Shown: positions 10,421 through 21,312, counted from the first letter of the stretch. The stretch is DNA of 64,000 bases from Ruegeria sp. HKCCSA071 (GCF_017872555.1 NZ_JAEDOX010000001.1:1240001-1304000), one strand, 5' to 3'. The notes: generated by a model from the letters alone, not told the origin. Made by a program: numbers and translations.

Positions 10421-11602
10421 ATGAGGTTCGATACGATCATATTGGGTGCCGGAGCGGCAGGCATGATGTGTGCGGCCCGTTGCGGTGGGCGGGTGCTGGT
10501 GATCGACCACGCCAAGGCGCCGGGCGAGAAAATCCGCATCTCGGGCGGAGGGCGGTGCAATTTCACCAATATGTATGCGGGGCCGGACAATTTCCTGTCG
10601 CAGAACCCGCATTTTTGCAAATCCGCGCTGGCGCGGTTTACGCAGTGGGATTTTGTCGATCTGGTGAACCGGCACGGCATCAAATGGCATGAGAAAACGA
10701 TGGGGCAGTTGTTCTGTGATGGCTCTTCAAAGCAGATCATCCAGATGTTGCTGGACGAGATGAGCCGCGCCGGCGCCGAGCTTTGGGTGCAGACCGCGCT
10801 GCGTGATCTGCGCAAGGAGGACGCCGGATTCGCGCTGGAGGTCGAGCGTGAGGGGCAGCGCCTGCATCTGACCTGTGCCAATCTGGTGCTGGCCACGGGA
10901 GGCAAATCCATCCCCAAGATGGGCGCGACCGGGCTGGCCTATGACATTGCCCGACAGTTTGGCTTGCGGGTGACCGACACCCGCGCGGCACTGGTGCCGT
11001 TCACTTTTTCGGATGACCGGTTCAAGGACCTTTCCGGTGTTTCCCTGCCCGTGCGGCTGTCCAATGACCGCACAAGTTTTGACGAAGCGCTGTTGTTCAC
11101 CCATCGCGGCCTCAGCGGGCCGTCCGTTTTGCAGCTGTCCTCTTATTGGCGCGAAGGTGAGGAGATCGGCGTGAACCTGATCCCCGAACTGCCCCTGTTC
11201 GATCTGCTGCGCGCGCAACGGCAAAACGCCGGGCGCAGGGCGCTGACAACGGAACTGGCGCGGCATCTGCCGTCCCGGCTGGTTGAGTACCTGAGCCAAA
11301 TCATCCCGATGTCCGGCAATCTGGCTGATCAGTCGGACGCGAAACTGTCTGAACTGGTCGCGGCCCTGTCAGATTGGCGGCTGGTACCGTCGGGAACCGA
11401 AGGGTATCGCACCGCCGAGGTCACACTGGGCGGAATAGATACCGATGATCTGTCGTCGAAAACGATGGAGGCCAAGGATGTCCCTGGCCTCTATGCGATT
11501 GGCGAAGCGGTGGATGTCACCGGGTGGCTGGGCGGCTACAACTTTCAATGGGCATGGTCATCAGGCCATGCCGTAGGTGTCGCCATTGCCGCCATGAATT
11601 AA
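10421..11602 (+). CDS. HI0933/YhiN-family NAD(P)/FAD-dependent oxidoreductase
   Basis: A 393-residue flavoprotein with an N-terminal dinucleotide-binding loop (ILGAGAAGMM, residues 7-16) and the family signature GEKIRISGGGRCNFTN near residues 35-50. A second glycine-rich motif, LATGGKSIPKMGATG, lies around residue 157, and the C-terminus ends in a FAD-closing GEAVDVTGWLGGYNFQWAW segment. The family is widespread, but its reaction is not established to my knowledge. It is on the strand opposite to the dcw genes and ends in a convergent two-base stop overlap with the next gene. It is part of the block that separates murD from ftsW. Confidence 0.9.
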   Translation: MRFDTIILGAGAAGMMCAARCGGRVLVIDHAKAPGEKIRISGGGRCNFTNMYAGPDNFLSQNPHFCKSALARFTQWDFVDLVNRHGIKWHEKTMGQLFCDGSSKQIIQMLLDEMSRAGAELWVQTALRDLRKEDAGFALEVEREGQRLHLTCANLVLATGGKSIPKMGATGLAYDIARQFGLRVTDTRAALVPFTFSDDRFKDLSGVSLPVRLSNDRTSFDEALLFTHRGLSGPSVLQLSSYWREGEEIGVNLIPELPLFDLLRAQRQNAGRRALTTELARHLPSRLVEYLSQIIPMSGNLADQSDAKLSELVAALSDWRLVPSGTEGYRTAEVTLGGIDTDDLSSKTMEAKDVPGLYAIGEAVDVTGWLGGYNFQWAWSSGHAVGVAIAAMN

Positions 11603-11973
11603 CCTACGACGTTGTAGCCGCGACCGCGCATGCAGTTGCGCACGATCACTTCCTGATTCTGGGTGTTGCTGATCGCACTGGCACCCACACCGACCAGAGC
11701 ACCAGCGGCCGCCGCGCGCCCCAGATCGCTGGCGCTGTTGTCGATAATTGCCGTGGTTGCCGCAGCACCGGCCGCGCCGATGGCGGCAGCGCCCGCGGTG
11801 TTGCTGTCCAGCGTCGGACGGGACCGGGCCAGCGCCTGACAATTGGCCAGATCGGACTGGTAGTTCGGGCCCACAGGCCCGTCGACGATAGGAACATAAT
11901 TCGCCCCGCTATTGGCACAGGCCCCGGCCAGCGCAACGACGGGAAGGATGGAGAGAATTTTGCGTGCAGACAT
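11599..11973 (-). CDS. Small glycine-zipper-like lipoprotein
   Basis: A 124-residue protein with a lipoprotein signal: basic start, hydrophobic core, and lipobox LAGAC with Cys19. The mature part has two Ala/Gly-rich helical stretches (about residues 60-73 and 86-101) resembling glycine-zipper membrane-associated domains, and a C-terminal RNCMRGRGYNVVG tail similar to other small envelope proteins. It is probably attached to the inner or outer membrane. It is convergent with the flavoprotein gene and downstream of murD on the same strand, separated by 110 bases. Specific function unknown. Confidence 0.75.
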   Translation of the reverse strand: MSARKILSILPVVALAGACANSGANYVPIVDGPVGPNYQSDLANCQALARSRPTLDSNTAGAAAIGAAGAAATTAIIDNSASDLGRAAAAGALVGVGASAISNTQNQEVIVRNCMRGRGYNVVG

Positions 11974-12083
11974 TTTCCGCTTCCTCTTTATTGAACTTAA
12001 GGTGACGCAACCTCAATTCCAACAAAGTGTCAATCTGATTGAAAAATGTCCACATCTACCGGCGGTCTGTTGCAGGTGCGGCC

Positions 12084-13481
12084 TTAGCACAGCCGTTTTT
12101 GCACCTGCGCTGTGAAATCGTCGCCACGCTGTTCGAAATTGTCATATTGATCGAAACTTGCCGCGGCCGGGGCCAGCAGAACGGTCTCGCCCGCCTGCGC
12201 ATCCTCCATGGCTTGCGCCACTGCCGCCTCCATCGTGGTACAAACCTGTGCGTCGGACGTCAGCTGCATCGCAAAGCCAGCTGCCTCACGGCCGATGACA
12301 TAGGCTTTGATCACCTGATCCGCTGCTGCGTTCAGGGCTGCGACACCGCCTTCTTTCTCAAGCCCGCCACAGATCCAGCGGATCTTTTTGAACGCAGTCA
12401 GCGCCTTCAGGGCGCTGTCGACATTGGTCGCCTTGGAGTCGTTGACATAGGTTACTCCGCCCGCCTCAGCGATGATCTGGCTGCGGTGGGGCAGGCCCGG
12501 GAACGAGTGCAGCGCGTCTTCGATCACGCGCGGCGCAAGGCCCAGCGACCGGCAGGCCGCATAAGCCGCGCAGGCGTTCTGGTGGTTATGGGCACCGGGA
12601 AGGCCCTTGATCGCGCGCAGGTCGATGGACCCGGCCTGCCGCCCCTTGCGGTATTCCGACAAAAACCCCTTGCGCGCAAAGACCTGCCAACCCGGCCCGG
12701 TCAGCTTTCGCGCTACCGAGATACGGATCACCCGGTCATCCGCCGGCCCTTCGGCCAGTTGCCCGGCCAGAAACGCACCTTCGGTTTCGTCGATGCCGAC
12801 AATTGCGCGGTCCGGGCCGCCTTCGGCAAACAACCTTCGTTTGGCCGCGAAATATCCGCCCATGCCGCCGTGGCGGTCCAGATGATCTGGCGAGAGATTG
12901 GTGAACACCGCCACATCCGGGGTCAGCGCGCGAGCCAGTTCCGTCTGATAGCTGGAAAGCTCCAGCACCACGACCGAGCCATCACCGCCCGGATCGATAT
13001 CCAGAACCCCGCGCCCGATATTTCCGGCCAGCTGCGCCTCGCGTCCGGCCTCGGTCAGGATGTGATGGATCAGCGCCGCAGTGGTGGATTTCCCGTTCGA
13101 GCCGGTGACCGCGATGACACGTGGCGGAGTGTCATAGTTGTTCCACTCCGGCCCCGCAAAAGAGCGGAAGAACAGCCCGATGTCATTGTCGACCGGCACG
13201 CCTGCGTCCAGAGCTGCGGCAACCACGGGGTTGGGTTCGGGATAAAGATGCGGAATGCCCGGTGAAACGATGAGCGCGGCAATCGTGTCAAACGCCCCCT
13301 GTTTGCGCAGGTCGGCACAGGAGAACCCTTCGCCCTCGGCGTTGGCGCGGGCTGTGGGGTTGTCATCCCAGCAGACCGGTTCCGCCCCGCCTGCGCGCAA
13401 GGCGCGTGCCGTTGCCAGACCGGACCGGCCCAATCCCAGAACCGCAACTTTTTGCCCTGAAAAGCCTTTGACCGGGATCAT
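12084..13481 (-). CDS. murD: UDP-N-acetylmuramoylalanine--D-glutamate ligase
   Basis: MurD adds D-glutamate to UDP-MurNAc-L-Ala. The 465-residue protein has the N-terminal nucleotide-binding loop ([12 protein letters not shown]) and the ATP loop TGSNGKSTT. It also carries the Mur-ligase ELSSYQ motif, NDSKATN, and a C-terminal [12 protein letters not shown] segment typical of MurD. The start at 13481 (MIPVKG) is preferred over an ATG 12 codons upstream because relatives begin there and AAGGTGGG precedes it. It is the last contiguous Mur gene before the accessory block. Confidence 0.97.
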   Translation of the reverse strand: MIPVKGFSGQKVAVLGLGRSGLATARALRAGGAEPVCWDDNPTARANAEGEGFSCADLRKQGAFDTIAALIVSPGIPHLYPEPNPVVAAALDAGVPVDNDIGLFFRSFAGPEWNNYDTPPRVIAVTGSNGKSTTAALIHHILTEAGREAQLAGNIGRGVLDIDPGGDGSVVVLELSSYQTELARALTPDVAVFTNLSPDHLDRHGGMGGYFAAKRRLFAEGGPDRAIVGIDETEGAFLAGQLAEGPADDRVIRISVARKLTGPGWQVFARKGFLSEYRKGRQAGSIDLRAIKGLPGAHNHQNACAAYAACRSLGLAPRVIEDALHSFPGLPHRSQIIAEAGGVTYVNDSKATNVDSALKALTAFKKIRWICGGLEKEGGVAALNAAADQVIKAYVIGREAAGFAMQLTSDAQVCTTMEAAVAQAMEDAQAGETVLLAPAAASFDQYDNFEQRGDDFTAQVQKRLC

Positions 13482-13630
13482 TCTACCCACCTTCTTTGAT
13501 TTGGATTTGGAGGCCACACTGCACTGAAGAAAATCACAATGACAAGGGGCGTGTCAGGCTTGCGCAGCGGCGCGAGCCGGGCCCAACAGGTGGCAGTAGG
13601 GCCGCAGGCCCACCGAACCTGGCGGGAGCC

Positions 13631-14713
13631 TTACCGCACCTTCAGCGTTGCCAGACCGATCATCGCCAGGATCAGCGAGATGATCCAGAAGCGGATGACA
13701 ATTGTCGGCTCGGCCCAGCCCTTTTTCTCATAATGGTGATGGATCGGGGCCATCAGGAAGACCCGTTTGCCGGTGCGTTTGAAGTAGAGGACCTGAATGA
13801 TCACGCTCAGCGCCTCAACCACGAACAGGCCGCCAACAACGGCCAGAACAAGCTCGTGCTTGGTGGCCACGGCAATGGCGCCCAGCGCGCCGCCCAGCGC
13901 CAGCGATCCGGTGTCGCCCATGAAGACCGCCGCCGGGGGGGCGTTGTACCACAGGAATCCGAGACCCGCGCCAAAAAGCGCTGAGGTGAAGATAAAGATC
14001 TCACCCGTGCCGGGCACGTAATGCACATCGAGATATTCGGTAAAGTCGACGCGGCCCACGGCATAGGCGATCACGCCCAGCGTCGAGGCGGCGATCATGG
14101 CTGGCATGATGGCCAGGCCGTCAAGACCGTCGGTCAGGTTTACCGCGTTGGCGGCCCCCACGATCACGACAATCGAGAACGGAATATAGAAGATGCCCAG
14201 ATTGACCAGCGTGTCCTTGAATACGGGTACAGCCAGTTGGTTCTGCAACGCTTCGGGGTGGTGCAACGTCGCCCAAAGCGATGCCAGCACGGCAATAATC
14301 ACGCCCAATGCGAGGCGCATCCTGCCTGAAACCCCCTGCGTGTTCTGTTTTGAGACCTTCGCGTAGTCATCCGCGAATCCGATGGCCGCATAAGACAGGG
14401 TCACGAAAAGCACCATCCAGACATAAGGGTTGTCCAGACGCGCCCAGACAAGGGTCGAGGTCACAAGTGCCCCGACAATCAGCAACCCGCCCATTGTTGG
14501 CGTGCCTGCCTTGGAAAAATGCCCCTCGGGGCCATCATTGCGGATCGGCTGGCCCTTGCCCTGCTTTCTGCGCAGCACGTTGATCAGCGGTTTTCCGAAG
14601 ATGAACCCAAAGATCAGTGCCGTCATGAAGGCACCGCCTGCGCGGAAGGTGATATACCGGAAGAGGTTCCAGAAATCCCCGCCATCCGACAGGGCGGTCA
14701 ACCAGTACAGCAT
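13631..14713 (-). CDS. mraY: Phospho-N-acetylmuramoyl-pentapeptide-transferase
   Basis: MraY transfers phospho-MurNAc-pentapeptide to undecaprenyl phosphate, making lipid I in the cytoplasmic membrane. The 360-residue protein is polytopic. It shows the conserved MraY motifs FADDYAKV, a [10 protein letters not shown] aspartate-rich loop (Mg site), and the C-terminal [12 protein letters not shown] histidine motif. The gap of 149 bases to murD holds no gene that I can support. Length and start ([10 protein letters not shown]) fit relatives. Confidence 0.98.
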   Translation of the reverse strand: MLYWLTALSDGGDFWNLFRYITFRAGGAFMTALIFGFIFGKPLINVLRRKQGKGQPIRNDGPEGHFSKAGTPTMGGLLIVGALVTSTLVWARLDNPYVWMVLFVTLSYAAIGFADDYAKVSKQNTQGVSGRMRLALGVIIAVLASLWATLHHPEALQNQLAVPVFKDTLVNLGIFYIPFSIVVIVGAANAVNLTDGLDGLAIMPAMIAASTLGVIAYAVGRVDFTEYLDVHYVPGTGEIFIFTSALFGAGLGFLWYNAPPAAVFMGDTGSLALGGALGAIAVATKHELVLAVVGGLFVVEALSVIIQVLYFKRTGKRVFLMAPIHHHYEKKGWAEPTIVIRFWIISLILAMIGLATLKVR

Positions 14714-14749
14714 GACAATACCTTTCTCACACGAGGCGCATGGGCGTGA

Positions 14750-16144
14750 TCACCCATCAAGCGCGCCCCCTTGCCCCATTTTGCGCAGACCGTCAACAAT
14801 CGAGGCCAATCCCATGCTGAGAGAGCCCTTGGCCAGCACAGTATCGCCGTCCCTGACCAGCGAAGGCAACTGGTCGGCCATCTCGGTGCTGGTTTCAGAC
14901 CAGAGGCCGCGTTTCGCCGGAGGCAGCGCGTGGTGCAGTGCCCGCATCAACGGGCCGATACAATGCACCTGATCGACATGCGCCATCGCATTGGCATCGG
15001 CCATGGCGGCGTGCATCGCCTCTTCCTGCGTGCCGAGCTCTTTCATGTCGCCCAGAAAGGCGATGCGGCGTTTGCCTTGTGAGGCGGCGAGCACGTCCAG
15101 CGCGGCCTCCATCGAGGTCGGGTTGGCGTTATAGCTGTCATCTAGCAGTTCGATCTGCCCGCCGCCGGGCAGAGGAATGCTTTCCCGTACACCGCGCCCC
15201 TTGACCGGGGACCATGCGCGCAGGCCCGCAATGGCCTGATCCAGATCGACACCCAGTTCCACGCAGGCAGCCAAGGCCCCCAGCGCGTTCATGGCGAAAT
15301 GCGTACCGGCAGAGTTCACCGCAAAGCGGAATACCTGATCACCAACGGCAGCTTCGGCAATCACGGTGTTCGCCCCCTGCTGAACGTCGGTCAGCCGGTA
15401 ATCCGTTGCGCCTTGGCCGAAATCCACGATCCCGGCCCCCTGCCCAAGGGCCGTATGGCGCAGGATATCCGCGTGGTCGATATCCGCATTGACGATTGCC
15501 GCCCCACCGGGTTCGAGCCCTTCAAAGATCGTTGCTTTTTCATGGGCGATGCCAGCGACTGACTCGAAGGCTTCCAGATGCACCGCCGCCACGGTTGTAA
15601 CCAGCGCCACATGCGGGCGGGCCTGCCGGGCCAGCGGGGCAATCTCGCCCGGATGGTTCATGCCAATCTCGATCACCGCGAATTCAGTGTCGCGCGGCAT
15701 CCGTGCAAGGGTCAGCGGAACGCCCCAGTGGTTGTTGTAACTGGCCACGCTGGCATGGGTTTTGCCTTGCGTTTCAAGGATCACGGCCAGCATTTCCTTG
15801 GTCGACGTCTTGCCGACACTGCCGGTCACCCCTACCACACGCGCATCCGTTCTGGCGCGTGCTGCCTTCCCCAAAGCCTCGAGCGCCGCCTGCACATCAT
15901 TAACGATCAGCAGTGGTGCGTCTGGCGATACGTTGTCGGGAATATGCGAGACCAAAGCCGCGCTCGCGCCTTTCTCAAGCGCTTGGGCAACGAACTCATG
16001 CCCGTCCCGTGCCGCTTTCAGCGCAACAAACAGATCACCGGGTTGAAGGGTGCGCGTGTCGATGGAGACACCATCAGCTGTCCAATCGGCCGTGACCCGC
16101 CCACCCGTTGCCTGAGCGGCCTCGGATGCTGTCCAGAGCGTCAT
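14750..16144 (-). CDS. murF: UDP-N-acetylmuramoyl-tripeptide--D-alanyl-D-alanine ligase
   Basis: MurF completes the UDP-MurNAc-pentapeptide by adding D-Ala-D-Ala. The 464-residue protein carries the ATP loop TGSVGKTSTKEM (about residues 109-120). It also has the EIGMNHPGEI motif and a DDSYNANPTSMEAAL segment that is specific to MurF. The ATG overlaps the murE stop as ATGA, so it is probably coupled to murE. The 36-base gap to mraY supports one operon. Confidence 0.98.
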   Translation of the reverse strand: MTLWTASEAAQATGGRVTADWTADGVSIDTRTLQPGDLFVALKAARDGHEFVAQALEKGASAALVSHIPDNVSPDAPLLIVNDVQAALEALGKAARARTDARVVGVTGSVGKTSTKEMLAVILETQGKTHASVASYNNHWGVPLTLARMPRDTEFAVIEIGMNHPGEIAPLARQARPHVALVTTVAAVHLEAFESVAGIAHEKATIFEGLEPGGAAIVNADIDHADILRHTALGQGAGIVDFGQGATDYRLTDVQQGANTVIAEAAVGDQVFRFAVNSAGTHFAMNALGALAACVELGVDLDQAIAGLRAWSPVKGRGVRESIPLPGGGQIELLDDSYNANPTSMEAALDVLAASQGKRRIAFLGDMKELGTQEEAMHAAMADANAMAHVDQVHCIGPLMRALHHALPPAKRGLWSETSTEMADQLPSLVRDGDTVLAKGSLSMGLASIVDGLRKMGQGGALDG

Positions 16145-17640
16145 GCGACCCTCCCGTCCAGCGCGGCGACGGAAATGCTGGCTTGTTCGGCATCATCGAA
16201 GGGCAGCACCTGATCTCCGACGACCTGCCCGGTTTCGTGGCCCTTGCCCGCAATCAGCAACGCGTCGCCGGGTTGCAGGGCATCGATGCCGCGCAGAATG
16301 GCTTCGGCGCGGTCGCCGACCTCGGTCACGCTGACGTCGCCCGCTGCCTCGAGCGCACCTGCCATGACGGCGGCGCGTATGGCGGCGGGGTCTTCGCTGC
16401 GTGGGTTGTCGTCGGTGACGAAAACCATATCTGCGTGGTTGGCGGCTGCCTTTCCCATCAGCGGGCGTTTCGTGGCATCGCGGTCGCCGCCCGCGCCGAC
16501 AATGGCGATCAAACGACCCATCACATGCGGACGCAGCGCCTTGAGAGCGGTGGCCACGGCGTCGGGGGTGTGCGCGTAATCCACAAAAACCGTCGCGCCG
16601 TTTTCGCGGGTTGCGGCCAGCTGCATACGCCCGCGCACGGTGGTCAGATGCGGGAGCGTTTCAAAAACCCGTTCGGGGCTGTCGCCCGCGGCAATCACCA
16701 GCCCGCAAGCCAGCAGGATGTTTTCGGCCTGGAACCCTCCGATCAGGTTCAGGCGGGTCTGGAAGGTCCGGCCCTGCCACGCAAATCGCAGATCCTGCCC
16801 GGTGGCATCGAACCGCTGGTTGATCAGGCACAGATCGGCGTCGCCCAACCCGACGGTCAGCACCGATTGACCGCGCGCCTCGGCGATCCGGCGGACCCGA
16901 GACCCCTTGGGATCGCTCAGATTGATGACCGCGGTGCCATCCTGCGGCAGAACCCGGTCGAACAACCCGGCCTTGGCTGCGAAATACGCTTCAAAAGTCT
17001 CGTGGTAATCCAGATGGTCCTGCGTGAAGTTCGAAAACCCGGCAGCGGTCAGGTGCACGCCATCCAGGCGGCGCTGTTCGAGGCCGTGGGACGAGGCCTC
17101 CATCGCAGCGTGGGTCACGCCGTTTTCGGCGGCTTCGGCGAGACAGCGATGCAGGGTGATCGGCTCGGGCGTGGTATGGGCCAGCGGTGCGGTCCATGCC
17201 CCTTCGACCCCGGTTGTTCCAAGATTGACGGCCGCGTGGCCCAGTTCGGTCCAGATCTGGCGCACAAAGGTGGCAACCGAGGTTTTTCCGTTGGTTCCGG
17301 TGACCGCGACAATGGTCTGCGGCATCGCGCCGAACCACAACGCGGCGGCCCCGGCCAGCGCCTGACGCGGGTCTTCGACAACCACCAGCGCCGCATCCGA
17401 CGCTGCAAGATCAGCTGCTGCGATTTTCGCCCCTTCGGCATCGGTCAGGATGGCGGCGGCCCCCATGCGCAGGGCGTATTGGATGAACGAACCACCATGA
17501 ACCCGCGTGCCGGGAAGGGCTGCAAACAGGAAACCGTCTTTCACCTCGCGGCTGTCAACGGCCAGACCGGTGATCTCGGGGTTTGCCCCGCCTCGCGCGG
17601 TCAGGGCCAGTTGGCTGAGTTTCTTTGTCCTTATGCCCAT
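16141..17640 (-). CDS. murE: UDP-N-acetylmuramoyl-L-alanyl-D-glutamate--2,6-diaminopimelate ligase
   Basis: MurE adds meso-diaminopimelate to the growing muropeptide. The 499-residue protein has the ATP loop TGTNGKTSVATF and the DNPRSEDP motif. That motif is diagnostic for diaminopimelate rather than lysine specificity, as expected for a Gram-negative. A TTPEP substrate motif follows the ATP loop. Its stop overlaps the murF start by four bases, and 22 bases separate it from ftsI. Confidence 0.98.
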   Translation of the reverse strand: MGIRTKKLSQLALTARGGANPEITGLAVDSREVKDGFLFAALPGTRVHGGSFIQYALRMGAAAILTDAEGAKIAAADLAASDAALVVVEDPRQALAGAAALWFGAMPQTIVAVTGTNGKTSVATFVRQIWTELGHAAVNLGTTGVEGAWTAPLAHTTPEPITLHRCLAEAAENGVTHAAMEASSHGLEQRRLDGVHLTAAGFSNFTQDHLDYHETFEAYFAAKAGLFDRVLPQDGTAVINLSDPKGSRVRRIAEARGQSVLTVGLGDADLCLINQRFDATGQDLRFAWQGRTFQTRLNLIGGFQAENILLACGLVIAAGDSPERVFETLPHLTTVRGRMQLAATRENGATVFVDYAHTPDAVATALKALRPHVMGRLIAIVGAGGDRDATKRPLMGKAAANHADMVFVTDDNPRSEDPAAIRAAVMAGALEAAGDVSVTEVGDRAEAILRGIDALQPGDALLIAGKGHETGQVVGDQVLPFDDAEQASISVAALDGRVA

Positions 17641-17662
17641 GACCCACCTCTTGCCGGACAGC

Positions 17663-19450
17663 CTAGTTTGAGGTCAGCGTTATAGCAGCGCCCGCCTCAG
17701 GCTCAAGCCGGGGACGCAAGCCCAGCAGAGGTGCCACGCGACCAATAAGTTCGGCAGCTACAGGCACCGCGGTCCAGCCTGCGGTGCGGCGTTTTTCGCC
17801 GTAAGCCACGATTGAGGGTTCATCCAGCGTGACGATCAGCACATATTTCGGATCATAAGCCGGGAAGATCGTTGCGAAAGTAGCAATAACCTTGTCTTCG
17901 TAATACCCGCCGCGCGGTTTGGGCTTGTCTGCCGTGCCGGTCTTTCCAGCCACGTCATACCCCTTCACCTCGCCAAAGCTGGCGGTGCCATCCGTCACCA
18001 CCTTGCGCAGCATCTTCTGCGCCTGACGCGCGGTTCCCTGCGACATCACGCGAGGGCCGTATTGCGGGCCGTTCTGGCGCAGGATGGTCGGGCTGACATA
18101 GTGCCCACCGTTGGCAATCGCGGCATATCCCGCCGCCAGATGCATCGGGCTGGTTGACAGGCCATGGCCGTAGGAAATGGTTACGGTGCTCAGCTCGCCC
18201 CATTTCTTTGGCTTCAGCGGCACACCTCCCGTGGCCTCGACAATCTCAAACGGGGTCGGGTCGAACATGCCGAGCGCATTCAGAAAATCCTGCTGCCGCT
18301 GCGCGCCGATCTGCAACGCCAGACGCCCGGTGCCACGGTTCGAGCTGTGGACGATCACATCCGCCACGCTGATCTTGCCGTAATTCTTGCCGTTGAACTC
18401 TCCGATCGGGAAGCGCCCGATCTTCATCGGGCCGGATGTATCGATGATGGTGTTCGAGTTCACCAGCCCAAGGTCAACCGCCTGCGCGGCGGTGAAAATC
18501 TTGAAGACCGACCCCAGTTCGTACACGCCCTGCACATAGCGGTTGAACAGCGGGCTGTCCGAGGGATCAAACCCCGAGGTCGGCGGGCGCGGACGATCAT
18601 TGGGATCGAATGAGGGCAGCGAGGCGGCGGACACAACCTCGCCCGTATGCGCATTCATCAGAACCGCCGATGCGCCCTTGGCGTTCATGATCTTCATACC
18701 GCCGTAGAGCACCTGTTCGACCGCGGCCTGAATGGTCAGGTCCAGCGACAGTTGCAGTGGCTTGTTGCCGTTGGCCGGGTCGCGCAGATAGTCGTCAAAC
18801 TGCTTTTCCACCCCGGCCACACCGATCACCTCGGCGGCGCTGACGCCCTCGCGGCCAAAGCCGGACCCGCCGAGGATATGAGCGGCCAGCTTGCCGTTGG
18901 GATAGAGGCGCATCTCGCGCGGGCCAAACAGGATACCGGGATCGCCAATGTCGTGCACGGCCTGTTTCTGTTCGGGCGAAATGCGTTTCTTGATCCACAG
19001 GAACTTGCGCTTACCAGTGAAATCCTTGACCAGACGCTCTTTATCCAAATCGGGGAAGATCGCGACCAGCTGATCTGCTGCCGCAATCGGGTCGATCATC
19101 AGGGGGGGCTGTGCATAAACGGAATAGGTATCCAGATTGGTTGCCAGAATGCGTCCTTCGCGGTCGACGATATTGGCGCGCTGCATGGCAATCGCAGCCC
19201 CCGGAGCGTTGGCCAGTGGTTCCTGCACCTCGGATGTTGCCAACATGCCCATGCGGACACCGACAACTGAGAAAGCGCAAAAGAAGAACAGGCCCAGCAC
19301 CAGCAGACGCCCTTCGGCGCGGGCGCGGGCGCGGTCTTTCATGTCTTCGTGGCGCTTGCGAATGTTTTCACGCTCGATCGCCTTTGGGTTTTCGCCCCGG
19401 GCGCGGGCGTCAAGGATACGGGCCAGTGGGCGAAGGGGCGTGCGTGTCAT
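17663..19450 (-). CDS. ftsI: Peptidoglycan D,D-transpeptidase FtsI (PBP3)
   Basis: FtsI cross-links septal peptidoglycan and works with FtsW. The 595-residue protein has a basic cytoplasmic N-terminus, one membrane anchor (about residues 49-69), a non-penicillin-binding region and a transpeptidase domain. The active-site motifs are present: SxxK in GSVFKIFTA, SxN in HSSNRGTG, and KTG in AGKTGTADKP. It overlaps ftsL by four bases. Beta-lactam target by family knowledge. Confidence 0.97.
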   Translation of the reverse strand: MTRTPLRPLARILDARARGENPKAIERENIRKRHEDMKDRARARAEGRLLVLGLFFFCAFSVVGVRMGMLATSEVQEPLANAPGAAIAMQRANIVDREGRILATNLDTYSVYAQPPLMIDPIAAADQLVAIFPDLDKERLVKDFTGKRKFLWIKKRISPEQKQAVHDIGDPGILFGPREMRLYPNGKLAAHILGGSGFGREGVSAAEVIGVAGVEKQFDDYLRDPANGNKPLQLSLDLTIQAAVEQVLYGGMKIMNAKGASAVLMNAHTGEVVSAASLPSFDPNDRPRPPTSGFDPSDSPLFNRYVQGVYELGSVFKIFTAAQAVDLGLVNSNTIIDTSGPMKIGRFPIGEFNGKNYGKISVADVIVHSSNRGTGRLALQIGAQRQQDFLNALGMFDPTPFEIVEATGGVPLKPKKWGELSTVTISYGHGLSTSPMHLAAGYAAIANGGHYVSPTILRQNGPQYGPRVMSQGTARQAQKMLRKVVTDGTASFGEVKGYDVAGKTGTADKPKPRGGYYEDKVIATFATIFPAYDPKYVLIVTLDEPSIVAYGEKRRTAGWTAVPVAAELIGRVAPLLGLRPRLEPEAGAAITLTSN

Positions 19451-19815
19451 GGGATCTGCACCTCGCCCAAGGCCTGAATGTCGGTGATGGCCTGCAATTC
19501 AATCGGGTCAACGATGGGCAGGTCCGGGTCTTCGGCAAAGGCAATCTGATCGGCGCGCCCGAACTGCTCGGCCCGCAATGGCAACAGACCAAGGCGTTCA
19601 AAATTCAGGTCCGCCAGTTCTCGCAGCCGGTCGGGACGGTTCAAATAGGCCCATTCTGCGTTCAAGACCGCCAACCGCACCTGCGCCATGCCGATCTCGC
19701 GTTGCAGGGATTGCGTTTCCTTCACCACCTGTTGGGTGCGATAATTCTCCTGATAGGCCCAAAGCGCCAATCCGAACACAGACAGAGCAGTCAACACATA
19801 CAAAACACTCTTCAT
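19447..19815 (-). CDS. ftsL: Cell division protein FtsL-like
   Basis: A 122-residue single-pass protein: a short N-terminus, a membrane segment at about residues 4-20, and a coiled-coil-like stretch at 24-50 ([20 protein letters not shown]). A short C-terminal region follows. FtsL sequences are poorly conserved, so the call rests on topology, length and the invariant position between rsmH and ftsI. It overlaps both neighbours by four bases. By family knowledge it forms the FtsQLB complex that activates FtsWI. Confidence 0.88.
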   Translation of the reverse strand: MKSVLYVLTALSVFGLALWAYQENYRTQQVVKETQSLQREIGMAQVRLAVLNAEWAYLNRPDRLRELADLNFERLGLLPLRAEQFGRADQIAFAEDPDLPIVDPIELQAITDIQALGEVQIP

Positions 19816-20804
19816 CTTGCCCTTCCCCCCAGTTGAGGCATTCCAATGGCGCGGGCCTCAATTTCCCCCGCCGGAGCATCGGTGCGGATCGCAACACGCA
19901 GCTTGGCCGAACGCGCGCGCGGGTTTTCCTGCAATTCCTGTTCGTCGGGTCCTACGGCCTTGCGGGTCTTCAGTGTGAATTGCGGCTGGTCCTGTTCCAT
20001 CTCGGGCGCATAGCGGTTCGCACGCCCTGTTTTGCCCGCGCGCGACTGAAAGAACCGTTTGACCATCCGGTCTTCGATGGAATGGAAGGTGACAACGGCC
20101 AGCTGCCCACCGGGTTTCAGCGCACGTTCGGCGGCCATAAGGCCCTGAAACAACTCTTCATATTCGGCATTCACCGCGATCCGCAGGCCCTGAAAACTGC
20201 GTGTTGCGGGATGCGATTGCCCCGGTTTCGGGCGTGGCAGACAGGATTCGACAATCTCGGCCAGACGCAGGGTCGTTGTGATCGGCGCCTCGGTTCGCGC
20301 CCTGACAATTGCCTTGGCAATCCGGCGGCTGGCGCGTTCTTCGCCATAGTGGAACAGGATATCAGCCAGTTGCGCCTCGGTCGCCGTGTTCACCAAATCG
20401 GCGGCGCTTTCGCCTTGCTGGCTCATGCGCATATCCAGAGGGCCGTCCTTCATAAAGGAAAACCCGCGCTCGGCCTGATCCAGCTGCATCGAGGACACGC
20501 CAAGATCCAGTACAACGCCGTCCAGATCCTGCGCATATTCGTCCATGCGCGAGAATACGCCGGGCTGCATCACCAGCCGGTCGCCGTAATCCTGCGCCCA
20601 GTCTGCCGCCATTTCAAAGGCCAGCGGGTCACGGTCTACACCGATCACCTTGTCCGCCCCGGCCTCCAACAGACCGCGCGTATAGCCGCCCGCGCCAAAC
20701 GTGCCGTCCAGCCAGATGCCCGTGACCGGCGCAACTGCGGCCAGCAAGGGGCGCAACAGAACAGGAATATGGGGTTTTTCAGATGAGGACGCAGCGCCGG
20801 CCAT
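19812..20804 (-). CDS. rsmH: 16S rRNA (cytosine(1402)-N(4))-methyltransferase
   Basis: RsmH (MraW) methylates N4 of C1402 in the decoding region of 16S rRNA using S-adenosylmethionine. The SAM-binding loop [16 protein letters not shown], a GVDRDPLAF acidic loop and the [19 protein letters not shown] motif are all visible. Three in-frame ATGs lie at 20828, 20816 and 20804. The last is used because relatives begin just before the EKPHIPVLL motif, it does not overlap mraZ, and GGGGA lies upstream. The first would give 338 residues and overlap mraZ by 20 bases. Confidence 0.95.
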   Translation of the reverse strand: MAGAASSSEKPHIPVLLRPLLAAVAPVTGIWLDGTFGAGGYTRGLLEAGADKVIGVDRDPLAFEMAADWAQDYGDRLVMQPGVFSRMDEYAQDLDGVVLDLGVSSMQLDQAERGFSFMKDGPLDMRMSQQGESAADLVNTATEAQLADILFHYGEERASRRIAKAIVRARTEAPITTTLRLAEIVESCLPRPKPGQSHPATRSFQGLRIAVNAEYEELFQGLMAAERALKPGGQLAVVTFHSIEDRMVKRFFQSRAGKTGRANRYAPEMEQDQPQFTLKTRKAVGPDEQELQENPRARSAKLRVAIRTDAPAGEIEARAIGMPQLGGRAR

Positions 20805-20808
20805 GCCG

Positions 20809-21312
20809 TTACGCATCCCCGGTGCCATCTAGGAACTGCATCGGATCAAAATCGTCCGGCAGATCATCCATCCATTCTTCGGTCTTGGCCAGCTCCTCGA
20901 CCTCGTAGGTCTCGGGTTTCCAGATCTGAAAGGTGTCGCCTGCGGCAATAAAGAACGCCTCGCCTTCGAGGCCGATCTTGCTGCGCAGCTTGGCGGGCAG
21001 CACAAGACGCCCGGTTTCGTCCACGTTAGTCGGGAAGGACTGACCGTGGAACATGCGCTGCAACATCCGCCGCTGCATCGAGCCGCGCGGCAGGGCATCG
21101 ATCTTGGCATCGACCTCGTCAATCGCCTGCATGGTATAACATTCAAGGAACTTGCGGCGGTGGTCGCCATAGACAATCACCAGTTCAGGGTTGTCACCGG
21201 GCTGCCAGTTGGGATCGGACGATTCAAGCACGCGGCGAAACGAGGCCGGGATCGATACCCTGCCCTTCGTATCCACCTTGTGGTGGCTTTCACCTCTAAA
21301 CCTGCGCGCCAA
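20809..21312 (-). CDS. mraZ: Transcriptional regulator MraZ
   Basis: A 167-residue MraZ with the two tandem AbrB-like (SpoVT-AbrB) DNA-binding repeats: [15 protein letters not shown] at about residues 12-26 and a [15 protein letters not shown] motif near 95-109. MraZ forms a ring and represses the dcw operon by binding TGGG-type repeats. The start appears to be TTG at 21312, because no ATG or GTG gives the invariant [14 protein letters not shown] beginning. It is the first gene of the dcw operon, preceded by a long structured leader with an intrinsic terminator. Confidence 0.96.
   Translation of the reverse strand: MARRFRGESHHKVDTKGRVSIPASFRRVLESSDPNWQPGDNPELVIVYGDHRRKFLECYTMQAIDEVDAKIDALPRGSMQRRMLQRMFHGQSFPTNVDETGRLVLPAKLRSKIGLEGEAFFIAAGDTFQIWKPETYEVEELAKTEEWMDDLPDDFDPMQFLDGTGDA

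Noticed and set aside
16108..17685. 525-residue plus-strand frame opposite murE
   Set aside because: Complement of murE; composition biased to Gly, Arg and His with no domain and no ribosome site.
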